From UJ101 sp047975265 (GTDB taxonomy: Bacteria; Bacteroidota; Bacteroidia; Flavobacteriales; UJ101): DNA of 64,000 nucleotides. The stretch is from contig JBKEDE010000023.1 of assembly GCA_047975265.1 (NCBI GenBank), positions 30,214-94,213 of the forward strand, given 5' to 3'. Every line of letters starts with the position of its first letter. The stretch's first letter is position 1. Shown here one piece after another: positions 45,615 to 55,019 of the stretch. Made by a program: the position numbers and the translations under genes. The notes beneath the pieces were generated by a model. It was not told the DNA's origin and ran no database searches. It saw only the letters and a program-made list of their open reading frames with translations.

Positions 45615-47465
45615 ATGAAACGATTTTTTTTAATGAGTCTGTTCTTTCTCTGTAATTCTTATATGTGGAGTCAGATAGATGCTTATTGGCAACAACATGT
45701 TGATTACAAGATGAATATTGAAATCGATACAAAAAAATTTACGTATGAAGGAAATCAATCAATTATTTATACCAATAACTCTCATGATGCGTTACATAAG
45801 GTTTATTTTCACTTATATTGGAATGCTTTTCAGCCCGGCAGTATGATGGATCAAAAACTGGAAGACTCCGGAAGTGAAGGAGATTCTAGAATTATGAAAA
45901 ATAAAGGATCGAAAGAAAACCCTCAATGGGTCAGTGAGATTTCATTGTTATCTCCTAAAGATTATGGAAAACAAGAAATACACTCCTTAACTCAAAACGG
46001 TATTCCTTTGCAATATCATGTAGAAGGAACCATTTTAGAAGTAACGTTAGCTCAACCCATTTTACCTAACTCATCGACTCAGTTTGAAATGAATTGGAAA
46101 ACGTATATTCCACCGGTTTTAAGAAGAGGAGGAAAAAATAACAGTGAAGAAGTTGACTTTTCGATGACACAATGGTATCCTAAAATAGTAGAATATGATT
46201 ATGACGGATGGCATGCCAATGAATACATTGGAAAAGAATTTCACGGTGTTTTCGGAAATTTTGATGTAAAAATTACAATCGATTCAGATTATATTGTTGG
46301 TGCCGGAGGTGAAATTCAAAATCCAAACCAAGTAAACGGATACGGCGGAAAACCTAAGAAAAAACAAACTTACCATTTTATTGCAAAGAATATCCATGAT
46401 TTTGCATGGGTTGCCGATAAAGATTTTGTTGTTGAAATCCAAGAACCAAAAGTCGGACCAAAAACGTATTATGTTTATAATAAAAAGAAATATGGAGCAT
46501 ATTGGGAAGAGGTAAAGCCTTATGTGGAAAAGTTTTGGATTTTTATGAATGATTATTTTGGAGAATATCAATATCCAACGTATTCTATTCTACAAGGAGG
46601 TGATGGTGGAATGGAATACGGAGCTTGTACGTTAATTATGGGAAAACATAAAACATTGGAAAATTTGGCCTCACTTATTTTTCATGAAGCAGGGCATTCG
46701 TGGTTTCAGCATATGTTAGCAACAGATGAAAATACGGAAGCCTGGTTGGATGAAGGTTTAACAACGTATGTTCAAGACTTATGCTTGGACGTTTTGTTTA
46801 ATAAAAAACAGCACAATCCATATGAAAATGCTTACGGAACTTATGTGTATGCTTACAAACAAGGAAAAGAAGAACCCATGTCAACTTTAGCAGACCATTA
46901 TAAAACTAAATTGGGCTACTCTGTTGGAGCTTATTATAAAGCAGAAGTGTTTTTTGCTCAATTAGGCTATATCATAGGAGAAGATAATTTACAAAAAACC
47001 TTGAAAGAATATTTTAATGTTTGGAAATTGAAACATCCTACTTCGCGAGATTTAAAACATATTGCACAAAAGATTTCAGGGATGAATCTTCGATGGTATT
47101 TCAATCAATTTGTAACGACCACCCAAACCATTGATTATAAAATAAAAGAAGTGAAATCCGTAGGAAATCAAACACAGGTTATTTTAGAAAAAGTAGGCGA
47201 AATTCCGATGCCGATTGATTTTTTTGCTATGGATCAATCAGGAAAACCTCAACTATTTTATATTCCTTTAAAATTATTGAGAGGAGAAAAACCCAATGAT
47301 TTCCCAAATTTAGAACGAAAAGTTTTACCGGATTGGGGATGGACTCAAAAAGAATATACTTTTACCATCGACCAACCACTTTCTGATTTTAAAACCTTTG
47401 TTATTGATGCATCAACCCGATTAGCAGATGTGAATTTTGATGATAACATATTTGAAATTAAGTAA
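45615..47465 (+). CDS. M1-family metallopeptidase, secreted
   Basis: 616 residues from ATG 45615; signal peptide MKRFFLMSLFFLCNSYMWSQ. The gluzincin site is HEAGHSWFQHMLATDENTEAWLDEG (H-E-x2-H...E), and GGDGGMEYGACTLI is the counterpart of the G-x-M-E-N motif, slightly different, so specificity may differ from classical aminopeptidases. The C-terminal part contains beta-rich domains. Export to the periplasm or beyond is likely. It precedes coaX by 19 bases, possibly a shared transcript. It is the second M1 enzyme in 6 kb; the two are only distantly similar. Confidence 0.88.
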   Translation: MKRFFLMSLFFLCNSYMWSQIDAYWQQHVDYKMNIEIDTKKFTYEGNQSIIYTNNSHDALHKVYFHLYWNAFQPGSMMDQKLEDSGSEGDSRIMKNKGSKENPQWVSEISLLSPKDYGKQEIHSLTQNGIPLQYHVEGTILEVTLAQPILPNSSTQFEMNWKTYIPPVLRRGGKNNSEEVDFSMTQWYPKIVEYDYDGWHANEYIGKEFHGVFGNFDVKITIDSDYIVGAGGEIQNPNQVNGYGGKPKKKQTYHFIAKNIHDFAWVADKDFVVEIQEPKVGPKTYYVYNKKKYGAYWEEVKPYVEKFWIFMNDYFGEYQYPTYSILQGGDGGMEYGACTLIMGKHKTLENLASLIFHEAGHSWFQHMLATDENTEAWLDEGLTTYVQDLCLDVLFNKKQHNPYENAYGTYVYAYKQGKEEPMSTLADHYKTKLGYSVGAYYKAEVFFAQLGYIIGEDNLQKTLKEYFNVWKLKHPTSRDLKHIAQKISGMNLRWYFNQFVTTTQTIDYKIKEVKSVGNQTQVILEKVGEIPMPIDFFAMDQSGKPQLFYIPLKLLRGEKPNDFPNLERKVLPDWGWTQKEYTFTIDQPLSDFKTFVIDASTRLADVNFDDNIFEIK

Positions 47466-47484
47466 TTAAAATTTATTTAAAACC

Positions 47485-48240
47485 ATGTTGTTAGCCGTTA
47501 ATATAGGAAATTCGAGCATCCGATTTGGAATTTTTGAAAAAGACCAATGCATTAATTCGTGGATTATTAATAGTAAGGCAGATCGCACAGAAGATGAATT
47601 TTATGCTCTTTTTAAAGGATATTATGTGCAATATGCCATTGAAGAAAAAGAATTAAATCAAATTGTAGTCGGATCCGTAGTACCCAAACATACAGAACCG
47701 GTATGTACCGCCTTAAAAAAAATACATGGATTTGATCCTTTTTTGGTTACAAGAGAAACACCGTCTTCTATCAAACACGACTCAAATCAATTAGGAACCG
47801 ATTTGTATGCTAATGCTGTTGGAGCTCATACGTTGTTCAAGAAAAAAAGCATTATAATTGATTTTGGAACAGCCTTAACTTTAATAGGAATTGATTATGA
47901 CGGAACTATGTTGGGTGTTGTCATTGCACCAGGAGTAAATACAGCTTTACAATCATTGGTAGGAAACACAGCACAATTACCGGATATAGAATTAACAGCA
48001 CCTAAGAAAGTTCTTGGTTTGGAAACAGTAGCCTGTATGCAATCCGGAATCGTTTACGGTTATCTTTCGATGATTGAAGGATTAATAGATCGTATCAAAG
48101 AAGAAATCGGGAAAGATACGTACGTTATTGCTACCGGAGGTTTATGTCATATTTTTGAATCATTGACCCATAAAATTGATTATACAGACAAATTACATAC
48201 AATCAAAGGGTTAAAAGTTTTGTATGAGCTGAATCATTGA
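47485..48240 (+). CDS. coaX: Pantothenate kinase, type III
   Basis: First step of coenzyme A synthesis: pantothenate to 4'-phosphopantothenate, using ATP. 251 residues of the ASKHA fold: phosphate-1 loop VNIGNSSIRFG, GTDLYANAVGAHTLF (about 104-118), phosphate-2 loop IDFGTALTLIGID and adenosine motif VIATGGLCHIF near the end. Cytosolic dimer. Length normal. It converges with the feo operon. Confidence 0.95.
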   Translation: MLLAVNIGNSSIRFGIFEKDQCINSWIINSKADRTEDEFYALFKGYYVQYAIEEKELNQIVVGSVVPKHTEPVCTALKKIHGFDPFLVTRETPSSIKHDSNQLGTDLYANAVGAHTLFKKKSIIIDFGTALTLIGIDYDGTMLGVVIAPGVNTALQSLVGNTAQLPDIELTAPKKVLGLETVACMQSGIVYGYLSMIEGLIDRIKEEIGKDTYVIATGGLCHIFESLTHKIDYTDKLHTIKGLKVLYELNH

Positions 48241-48250
48241 AAAATCTATT

Positions 48251-48394
48251 TTAAACCTTATTTTTTTTCTTTATTTTATCTGAACAATCGCATCCTCTGG
48301 AACAATCTCCCTTAAAAGAGTTTCGAAGTTTATTGCCTAAAAAGAACAAAGCTCCTAAAACCAATATTCCAATAATAATATATTGCAAATTCAT
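48251..48394 (-). CDS. FeoB-associated Cys-rich membrane protein
   Basis: 47 residues, too short for the usual gene limit. MNLQYIIIGILVLGALFFLG is one membrane helix; the rest has NKLRNSFKGDCSRGCDCSDK with three cysteines in C-x3-C-x-C. This pattern matches the 'FeoB-associated Cys-rich membrane protein' family, thought to help iron uptake (a FeoC-like role by position, not proven). It starts six bases after the feoB stop, so it is the third gene of the feoA-feoB unit. Confidence 0.85.
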   Translation of the reverse strand: MNLQYIIIGILVLGALFFLGNKLRNSFKGDCSRGCDCSDKIKKKNKV

Positions 48395-48400
48395 TTTAAT

Positions 48401-50497
48401 TTATTTTAAAAATTGATAGGCTATCAAGGCACTAATATAAGCAATTCCTGTCATAAAAACCAGTTGAATAAAAGGCCATTTCCACGTTTTGGTTTCTTTT
48501 CGTACGGTTGCCAAAGTACTGATGCACTGCATAGCAAAAACGTAAAACAGCAATAAAGAAATCCCTGAAGCAAAATTAATCACAGGTTTTCCTGTATTAG
48601 GGTTGATTTCCTTTTCCAATTGTTCTTTTATTTTTTTTCGATCTTCTTTGGTGTCTTCTACTTCTCCCATACTGTAGATACTGGCTAACGTTCCCACAAA
48701 AACCTCACGAGCAGCAATGGATGAAATGAGTCCGATTCCCATTTTCCAATCATAGCCCAAAGGTTCTACAACCGGCTCAATTGCATGCCCGATCTTTCCT
48801 AAATAAGAATGTTTTAATTCATAACCGGCTATTTTATTTTCCAGCTCTTTTCCTGATAAGTTTGGGTTTTCTTTTAAAACTTGCTCTTCAGCTTGACCAA
48901 AAACCGGCTGAGGTCCATGTGCTCCTAAAACCCATAAAATAATGGATACGGCTAATATAATTTGTCCGGCTCCTAAAATAAACGCTTTTGACTTTTCATA
49001 AACAGATAGAACTACATTTTTCCAAAGCGGTATTTGATAATTGGGCATTTCCAATAACAAGTAGCTTTTATATTTTGATTTAATAAATGTCTTTAAAATA
49101 AATGCTGAAAGTAATGCCGCTAATACGCCCAATAAATATAACCCCATTAAAACCAACGCTTTTAAACTAAAGCCCATAATCTGAGCATCAGGGATAATCA
49201 TTTCAATTAAAATAGCATAAACAGGCAAGCGTGCTGCACATGTAATAAAGGGCGTTACTAAAATAGAAATAAGGCGTTCACGATCATTTTCAATATTTCT
49301 GGCTGCCATAATTGCCGGAATAGCACAAGCCACTCCTGACATAAGAGGAACAACACTTTTTCCACTTAAACCAAAAGGACGCATCAGACGGTCTGTTAAA
49401 AAAACAACGCGAGCCATATAACCTGTTTCTTCCATAATGGATAAAAAGAGAAACAAAATAGCGATTTGAGGCACAAAAATAACAACGCCTCCCACCCCCG
49501 GAATAATTCCGTCAGCTATTAAACTGTTAAGAGGACCTTCGGGCAATATATCGGAAGCCCAAACGCTTAAATCCCTAAAAAAGCCGTCAATTAAATCCAT
49601 AGGAATTGAAGACCATGAAAACAAAGCTTGAAAAACCAAAAAGAGAATTCCCAAGAAAATGACCAATCCGAAAAACTTGTGCGTTAAAATGATATCGATT
49701 TTTTCAGTTAAAGGTTTTTGTGTATCTTCCTTGTATTGAATGTGTTGATTTAATATAGCATCAATTTCTTTATAACGATCTATGGTTTCTTTTACTTGTA
49801 ATCGTTTCGGAATAATTTGATGTTGTTTTTTTAAGGTTTCAATAAATTCTTTATCATGATTGTCTAAATAAAAAATATCTTTTTGTATAACATAATGCCA
49901 AGCCAAGTAAGGATTTTGTAAAGAAAAATGATTTTGGACTTCTTTAATAATTTCTTCAAAAGGCTGAGCAGGAGAAAAATGTGCCTTACAATCTGTTTCT
50001 GATAAAATTTCTTTTTTTAGTTCCGAAATTCCTTTACCGGTTCGGGCGTTTGTTGTTATAATTTTAGTATTTAATTCTTTCTTCAAATCATCAAAATTAA
50101 TGATAAGCCCTTTTGATTGTGCTTCATCAATCATGTTCATTACTAAAATTACCGGAATTCCAAGATCTTTTACCTGTCCGAAAAGGAGCAACCCTCGTTT
50201 TAAATTAGAAGCATCGGCTACTACTACCACTTTGTCCGGAAGATTTTTACTTTGTGTGTCTGTTAAAACGTTAAAAACCACTTCTTCATCTTTAGAGGAG
50301 GGAAAAAGGCTGTAGGCTCCGGGTAAATCAATAACTTCAACCAATTTATTTTCGATTGAAAATTTACCGATTTTTTTATCAACCGTAATGCCCGGATAAT
50401 TTCCTACCTTTTGGTTTAGTCCAGTTAATTGATTGAACAAAGAAGTTTTTCCTACATTCGGATTTCCAACCAAAGCTATTTTAAGGTTTTGACTCAT
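48401..50497 (-). CDS. feoB: Ferrous iron transport protein B
   Basis: Main Fe2+ importer of the inner membrane. 698 residues from ATG 50497 (MSQNLKIALVGNPNVGKTSL). The N-terminal G-domain has G1 GNPNVGKTS, G3 DLPGAYSLF and G4 NMID; the membrane part has two Gate motifs (GFFRDLS... and later segments such as GVACAIPAIMAARNIENDRE, ITCAARLPVYAILI). The cysteines in the gate segments are kept. Starts 20 bases after the feoA stop in an operon with feoA and the Cys-rich peptide. Iron repression by a Fur-type protein would be expected, but I found no sure site. Confidence 0.96.
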   Translation of the reverse strand: MSQNLKIALVGNPNVGKTSLFNQLTGLNQKVGNYPGITVDKKIGKFSIENKLVEVIDLPGAYSLFPSSKDEEVVFNVLTDTQSKNLPDKVVVVADASNLKRGLLLFGQVKDLGIPVILVMNMIDEAQSKGLIINFDDLKKELNTKIITTNARTGKGISELKKEILSETDCKAHFSPAQPFEEIIKEVQNHFSLQNPYLAWHYVIQKDIFYLDNHDKEFIETLKKQHQIIPKRLQVKETIDRYKEIDAILNQHIQYKEDTQKPLTEKIDIILTHKFFGLVIFLGILFLVFQALFSWSSIPMDLIDGFFRDLSVWASDILPEGPLNSLIADGIIPGVGGVVIFVPQIAILFLFLSIMEETGYMARVVFLTDRLMRPFGLSGKSVVPLMSGVACAIPAIMAARNIENDRERLISILVTPFITCAARLPVYAILIEMIIPDAQIMGFSLKALVLMGLYLLGVLAALLSAFILKTFIKSKYKSYLLLEMPNYQIPLWKNVVLSVYEKSKAFILGAGQIILAVSIILWVLGAHGPQPVFGQAEEQVLKENPNLSGKELENKIAGYELKHSYLGKIGHAIEPVVEPLGYDWKMGIGLISSIAAREVFVGTLASIYSMGEVEDTKEDRKKIKEQLEKEINPNTGKPVINFASGISLLLFYVFAMQCISTLATVRKETKTWKWPFIQLVFMTGIAYISALIAYQFLK

Positions 50498-50516
50498 GAT
50501 TTGTAACAAAAATTTT

Positions 50517-50753
50517 TTAAACCGTTTGAATTAAAATACTCTCTGCTTCTTTTTTTCGTAAAGCCAATTTGGTTTCACTTTTACCAAAACATATACAAAT
50601 AGGATCTTTAAACAATCCGGAATATTTAATTTCAACCGGAGTTCCGGGAAGAATACCAATTTCGTAAAGTTTTGAAGGTAATACATGATCATTAAATTCT
50701 TTAATGATTGCTTTTTCTCCTTTTTTAAGATCAAATAATGTCTTCTCTTTCAT
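50517..50753 (-). CDS. feoA: Ferrous iron transport protein A
   Basis: 78-residue SH3-like protein that supports FeoB. MKEKTLFDLKKGEKAIIKEF and LPSKLYEIGILPGTPVEIKY are typical, with the central L-x-E-x-G-x-x-P-G-x-x-V signature intact. First gene of the feo operon. The 179 bases upstream, shared with rseP on the plus strand, must contain its promoter; no exact -7 box was found on this strand. Confidence 0.94.
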   Translation of the reverse strand: MKEKTLFDLKKGEKAIIKEFNDHVLPSKLYEIGILPGTPVEIKYSGLFKDPICICFGKSETKLALRKKEAESILIQTV

Positions 50754-50893
50754 GTGAGGTAATTAATTGGAACAAATTTAACCTATTTAAACTAAATCTA
50801 AATAGAAAAAATAAATTTAATTCTTAAAAAAATAGTATAAACCAATTTCCTTGGTAAGATTCAAATTAATTTCTATACTAATTTTAAAACCCT

Positions 50894-50901
50894 TACTTTT
50901 G
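50894..50901 (+). promoter_or_regulatory. -7 box of the rseP promoter
   Basis: TACTTTTG fits TAnnTTTG and lies 31 bases before the rseP ATG at 50933. Confidence 0.45.
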
Positions 50902-50932
50902 TAGATTCAAATTTTAAAGAATTTATATTTTT

Positions 50933-52267
50933 ATGGATTTCGGAATCGTAATCAAAATAAGTCAATTTGTTTTAAGTTTATCGTTATTAGTGGTTTTGCA
51001 CGAATTAGGACACTTTTTACCAGCAAAATGGTTTAAAACCAAAGTAGAAAAATTTTACTTATTTTTTGATCCTTATTTTTCTTTAATTAAAAAGAAAATC
51101 GGTGAAACAGAGTATGGAATAGGATGGTTGCCATTAGGAGGTTATGTAAAAATAGCCGGAATGGTGGATGAATCCATGGATACGGAACAACTTAAGAGAG
51201 ATCCGGAGCCGTGGGAATTTCGTTCGAAGCCTGCTTGGCAAAGACTTATCATTATGGTTGGTGGGGTTACGGTCAATTTTCTTTTGGCATGGATTATTTA
51301 TTCAGCCATGTCTGTTGCTTACGGAGTTGAGAAAATAGATAATGCCAAACTAACTCATGGAATTGAAACCAATCCGTTTTCAGAAGCAATGGGCTTTAAA
51401 TCGGGAGATCAGGTTATCTCAATTGATGATTATAAAATTTCCGATTTTAAAGATCTCACACTTGAGTTTATCAAAGGTGAAAAAGCACAAGTCATAAGAG
51501 AAGGAAAAGAAGTTACGTTTAACATTAATCAGGCTGCACAAAAAGAATTTACCGATAAATTAAAAAATAAGGAAATTGATCCGGTTTCTTTTAGAATACC
51601 CATTGTTCCTATAGAAAGTATTCAAAAAGAAAGTTCAGCTGATAAAGCAGGTTTGACTAAAGGTGATTTAATTTTAAAAATTAACGAAACGCCTGTTTTG
51701 ACCATGTTAGATATTAGAAAACTAATCAGTGAAAACAAAGGAAAAGCCATTACATTAGATTATAAAAGAGAGGGAATTAATCATCAGGTAAAAATAATGC
51801 TACCTGAAGACAGCGATGTTTTAGGAGCGGAAATGGGTGATAAAGAGTACCTTGAGAGTGTTGTTGATTACGGTAAAAAATCATTTGTAGAAGCAGTTCC
51901 TTATGGATTTACAAGAACCGTTTCAACCATAACTGATCAAATAAGCGGGTTTAAAATTCTGGGAAAAGAAGACGGATGGAAAAATTTAAGTGGTCCGATA
52001 GGTATCGCAAAAGCATTCCCTGATGAGTGGAACTGGAAGTTTTTTTGGGGATTCACAGCTATGTTATCTGCCTGGTTGGCATTTTTGAATATACTGCCAA
52101 TACCTGCTTTAGACGGAGGGCATATCGTTTTTACACTCTATGAAATCATTTCCGGAAGAAAACCTTCTCAAAAAGTTTTGGAAGTAGCACAAATGATTGG
52201 TTTTATTATTATGATCGGGTTATTTATTTTAATTTTCGGCGTGGATTTATTTAATATTTTTTCATAA
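50933..52267 (+). CDS. rseP: Site-2 metalloprotease RseP
   Basis: Intramembrane zinc protease that cleaves anti-sigma factors or signal-peptide remnants within the membrane. 444 residues with the zinc motif HELGH at residues 23-27, two PDZ-like regions (SIDDYKISDF around 160 and KESSADKAGLTKGDLILKIN around 245) and the third metal ligand in NILPIPALDGGH (about 385). Four membrane helices are plausible. It is longer than simple forms because of the double PDZ region, as usual for RseP. A separate transcript from its own promoter. Confidence 0.95.
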   Translation: MDFGIVIKISQFVLSLSLLVVLHELGHFLPAKWFKTKVEKFYLFFDPYFSLIKKKIGETEYGIGWLPLGGYVKIAGMVDESMDTEQLKRDPEPWEFRSKPAWQRLIIMVGGVTVNFLLAWIIYSAMSVAYGVEKIDNAKLTHGIETNPFSEAMGFKSGDQVISIDDYKISDFKDLTLEFIKGEKAQVIREGKEVTFNINQAAQKEFTDKLKNKEIDPVSFRIPIVPIESIQKESSADKAGLTKGDLILKINETPVLTMLDIRKLISENKGKAITLDYKREGINHQVKIMLPEDSDVLGAEMGDKEYLESVVDYGKKSFVEAVPYGFTRTVSTITDQISGFKILGKEDGWKNLSGPIGIAKAFPDEWNWKFFWGFTAMLSAWLAFLNILPIPALDGGHIVFTLYEIISGRKPSQKVLEVAQMIGFIIMIGLFILIFGVDLFNIFS

Positions 52268-52274
52268 TAAAAAA

Positions 52275-54857
52275 TTATTGTAACTTATAATACAATATGC
52301 TATTATCAACCGAAGATTGTGTGATTAGATAATACGAACCTTTTTCATGGTAAATTTTGACTTTATTTTCTCCAAAAACAGGAAATCCGTCTAATATTTT
52401 TTCTTCTTTATCTAAGACCAATAACTGTTTTAATGTGTTATCAATTATTATTAAAAATGTATGTTGGTCATCTTCATAAAAATCAACCGTATAATCGTTT
52501 ACCTCATCCAAATCATGTTCTATGGTGACTTTCTTTCCTTTAAAAATAACTTCATCGTCCAATAAATGAAGTGTACCGTTTTTAAAGACTTTTGTAACCT
52601 TATCTTTTGTTGAATTGGTTGATTGTGAAATGTTCCCTTTAAAATCTATTTTAACTGTTTTATGGTCTTTTGTCTGAAATACAATTTGATTGTTTACAAT
52701 TTCAAAATCACCTTGTAAGTCAAATTTTTCAGGGATAGTAAATCTGGATGTGCCTACCCGCGATAAAATAATAATGCTTCCATCGGTAGCCGTGGTTACA
52801 ATAAAATCTTTCCCTTCCAAACGAACATGTTCGGGTGTTTGATTAATATTTTTTTCCATGGTGTACTTAAATCCTGTTACTTCTTTTCCGGATTGATTGT
52901 ACATAGTCATTTTAGTTCCTTGTGGTACCAAAATTCGGTAGTTTCGTGCTTTATCATAATCAAATAAGCCACATCCTGCGGTTGCTGGTGTTTTTAAATT
53001 AACAGGAAATGGTTTTACCTCGTTTCCGTTCCGATCTAAAACGTACAGTTTTGATGCAGTATTAAAGACCAATTGTAAACGACCGTTTCTAAAAATATCC
53101 ATTTGATGAATTTCTCCTAAAATAGGTTCGTCAAACTGTTTTTCCCAAAGAACTTTTCCCGAATTGGAAATTAAGAATAACCGATTTGTATCGTCTTGAA
53201 CTGCCAATTCTTTTTCTTTTGTTTTATGATTTTGAACTAAGTCAATTTGTTTAATTTTTTCAGAAAAAGAATGATTCCATACTTGCGTAACGGAGTTTAA
53301 ATCAGTTGTTTTCTCATCATTTTCATCAACACGGGTTAGACATTGAGTAAATCCAATGTGCTCATCGAAATTTACTTGAAGTCCGATATGACTTATTTTA
53401 GATAATGCATCTTCGTTTTTTGAATATTGTGCTGCTTTTTCTTTATCTAAAAATGATTGTATTAAACCAATTCCTGAAGCGTTAGCCATAGCAAATAAAT
53501 GACTTTTTGAGTTGAAAGAATTTATAAAATCAAGATGAGATTTATTTTTTGTATAATAATTTTGGAGTAGCAAATCGTTGATATAACTTTTCAGGGTATT
53601 TTCATTGTTAGCAAAAACGGCGTAATCTTCAGTCAGTATGTAAAACGGTTTTTTTAGATCTTCTACATAATTTCCAAAAATATCTTGCAAAATGGTTTCG
53701 TAGGTTATCTGATTGATTTTAAACCCTCTGTAATCCAGAGCAGTTGTTGATATTTCACCCAATACTTCTTCCGCCATTTTGTTATCTTTTGATTCTACAA
53801 AAAAAAGTTGATTGAATATTTTAGGCTTTTCTTCAGATAAATAAGCTACTGCAACTTCTTTTCCTATCCATTTTGTAAATTGTTTTACAGGATCATATTC
53901 GTTGTAGTTCTCTAAATTTTTCTGTTTTTTGAATAAAATTTGCGATGTATTTAAGTATCGTTCATAGTTTTGAGAAAATGTTGTATAATCATCTATTGAA
54001 ATATAGATTAAAGCGGCTGTAGTTTCAGGTAATTGATCTAAAATCTTTTTACTACCTGAGTTTATATCTTTAAAAACGGTACCATAAGATGCCTTTATAA
54101 AATCAGCAATGGTAACGCCTTTTACTTCTACCGTGTTCGATGAAAAATCTACTTCAATGGCAGACCAATCTGCCCAAAATTTTATCCACTGAGTATCCGC
54201 ATTTTTAAAATAATTTTTAACTAATTGATTAAGGTCTGCATACTGAATAAAAATATTAGCCTCTTTATTGGAATCGGTGGCTTCGTATATTTTTTTAAAG
54301 TCTTCATTGGATAATATAGAAGCATCTGTATTTAACTGTCTTATTCCTTCTTCTACCAACAGTTTTTTTTCACTTAATAAAAAAATATTATTATGAATGG
54401 CAAAATATAACTGTTTTTTATTTTTTTCTAACGTATATAAATTTACTCCATCATATACGATTGGAGTTACTTTGTAATTTGACTTTAAACGGTCAGTATA
54501 TTCTTTTTCTTCTTTGGCTTCTACATATTTTAATAATAAATAATCAAAACTGTGTCCTCCCGAAAGTGTAGAGGTTATAATAAAATTTTCAGAATAGTCT
54601 TTTTGGGGTACAATATCTAATATTTGATCAAAAAAATCATGTGTACTTTTATTCCAATGTAAATTTTTAGTAGCCTCCCATACTTTTGATTCATATAATT
54701 TGGTTTTAAACTGATCTAACGATTGGGTTTCAATGATAATTGTTGAACCAATAGGTACAGCGTTAATCAAAGTAAAGTTTTTTGGAGTATTCTGCTTATT
54801 TTCTTTGCATGAAAATACAGCCAATATGAGTAAAGAAAATAGAATCTTTTTTAACAT
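52275..54857 (-). CDS. DUF3352-like lipoprotein with a C-terminal propeller-type region
   Basis: 860 residues. Signal with lipobox: MLKKILFSLLILAVFSCKEN. The first about 520 residues alternate helices and sheets like DUF3352 proteins (VEGIRQLNTDASILSNEDFK, LPETTAALIYISIDDYTTFS). The rest (about 530-860) is built of short beta units with aspartate turns (KELAVQDDTNRLFLISNSGK, LQLVFNTASKLYVLDRNGNE), like a quinoprotein-type beta-propeller. Similar genes are sometimes mislabelled ribonuclease HII in databases; no RNase H residue set is visible. Likely periplasm-facing; function unknown. Confidence 0.65.
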   Translation of the reverse strand: MLKKILFSLLILAVFSCKENKQNTPKNFTLINAVPIGSTIIIETQSLDQFKTKLYESKVWEATKNLHWNKSTHDFFDQILDIVPQKDYSENFIITSTLSGGHSFDYLLLKYVEAKEEKEYTDRLKSNYKVTPIVYDGVNLYTLEKNKKQLYFAIHNNIFLLSEKKLLVEEGIRQLNTDASILSNEDFKKIYEATDSNKEANIFIQYADLNQLVKNYFKNADTQWIKFWADWSAIEVDFSSNTVEVKGVTIADFIKASYGTVFKDINSGSKKILDQLPETTAALIYISIDDYTTFSQNYERYLNTSQILFKKQKNLENYNEYDPVKQFTKWIGKEVAVAYLSEEKPKIFNQLFFVESKDNKMAEEVLGEISTTALDYRGFKINQITYETILQDIFGNYVEDLKKPFYILTEDYAVFANNENTLKSYINDLLLQNYYTKNKSHLDFINSFNSKSHLFAMANASGIGLIQSFLDKEKAAQYSKNEDALSKISHIGLQVNFDEHIGFTQCLTRVDENDEKTTDLNSVTQVWNHSFSEKIKQIDLVQNHKTKEKELAVQDDTNRLFLISNSGKVLWEKQFDEPILGEIHQMDIFRNGRLQLVFNTASKLYVLDRNGNEVKPFPVNLKTPATAGCGLFDYDKARNYRILVPQGTKMTMYNQSGKEVTGFKYTMEKNINQTPEHVRLEGKDFIVTTATDGSIIILSRVGTSRFTIPEKFDLQGDFEIVNNQIVFQTKDHKTVKIDFKGNISQSTNSTKDKVTKVFKNGTLHLLDDEVIFKGKKVTIEHDLDEVNDYTVDFYEDDQHTFLIIIDNTLKQLLVLDKEEKILDGFPVFGENKVKIYHEKGSYYLITQSSVDNSILYYKLQ

Positions 54858-54968
54858 GGAGCATAATTTTAAGACTAAAATACGATTATTTAAAAAAATA
54901 TTCTTAATTCTTTTTATAAAATAAACAAATATTTTGGTGTAAGATTTTTAACTAAAATTATCACAAGA

Positions 54969-54995
54969 AAAAAGCCGATCGTACGACCGGCTTTT
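54969..54995 (-). terminator. Terminator of the ompA gene
   Basis: An almost perfect hairpin (AAAAGCCG-TCG arms around a TA centre, one mismatch) follows the ompA stop (55020) by about 25 bases on the minus strand and ends in a run of six T on that strand. Confidence 0.75.
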
Positions 54996-55019
54996 ATATA
55001 AATCAATTAGTGTGTTTTC

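Noticed and set aside
39798..47465. Recent duplication of the two M1 peptidases
   Set aside because: They differ in the exopeptidase motif, C-terminal domains and signal type (lipoprotein versus cleaved signal), so they are old paralogues, not a recent copy.
52275..54857. Ribonuclease HII
   Set aside because: The gene is a lipoprotein with a propeller-like end; no RNase H fold residues are present.
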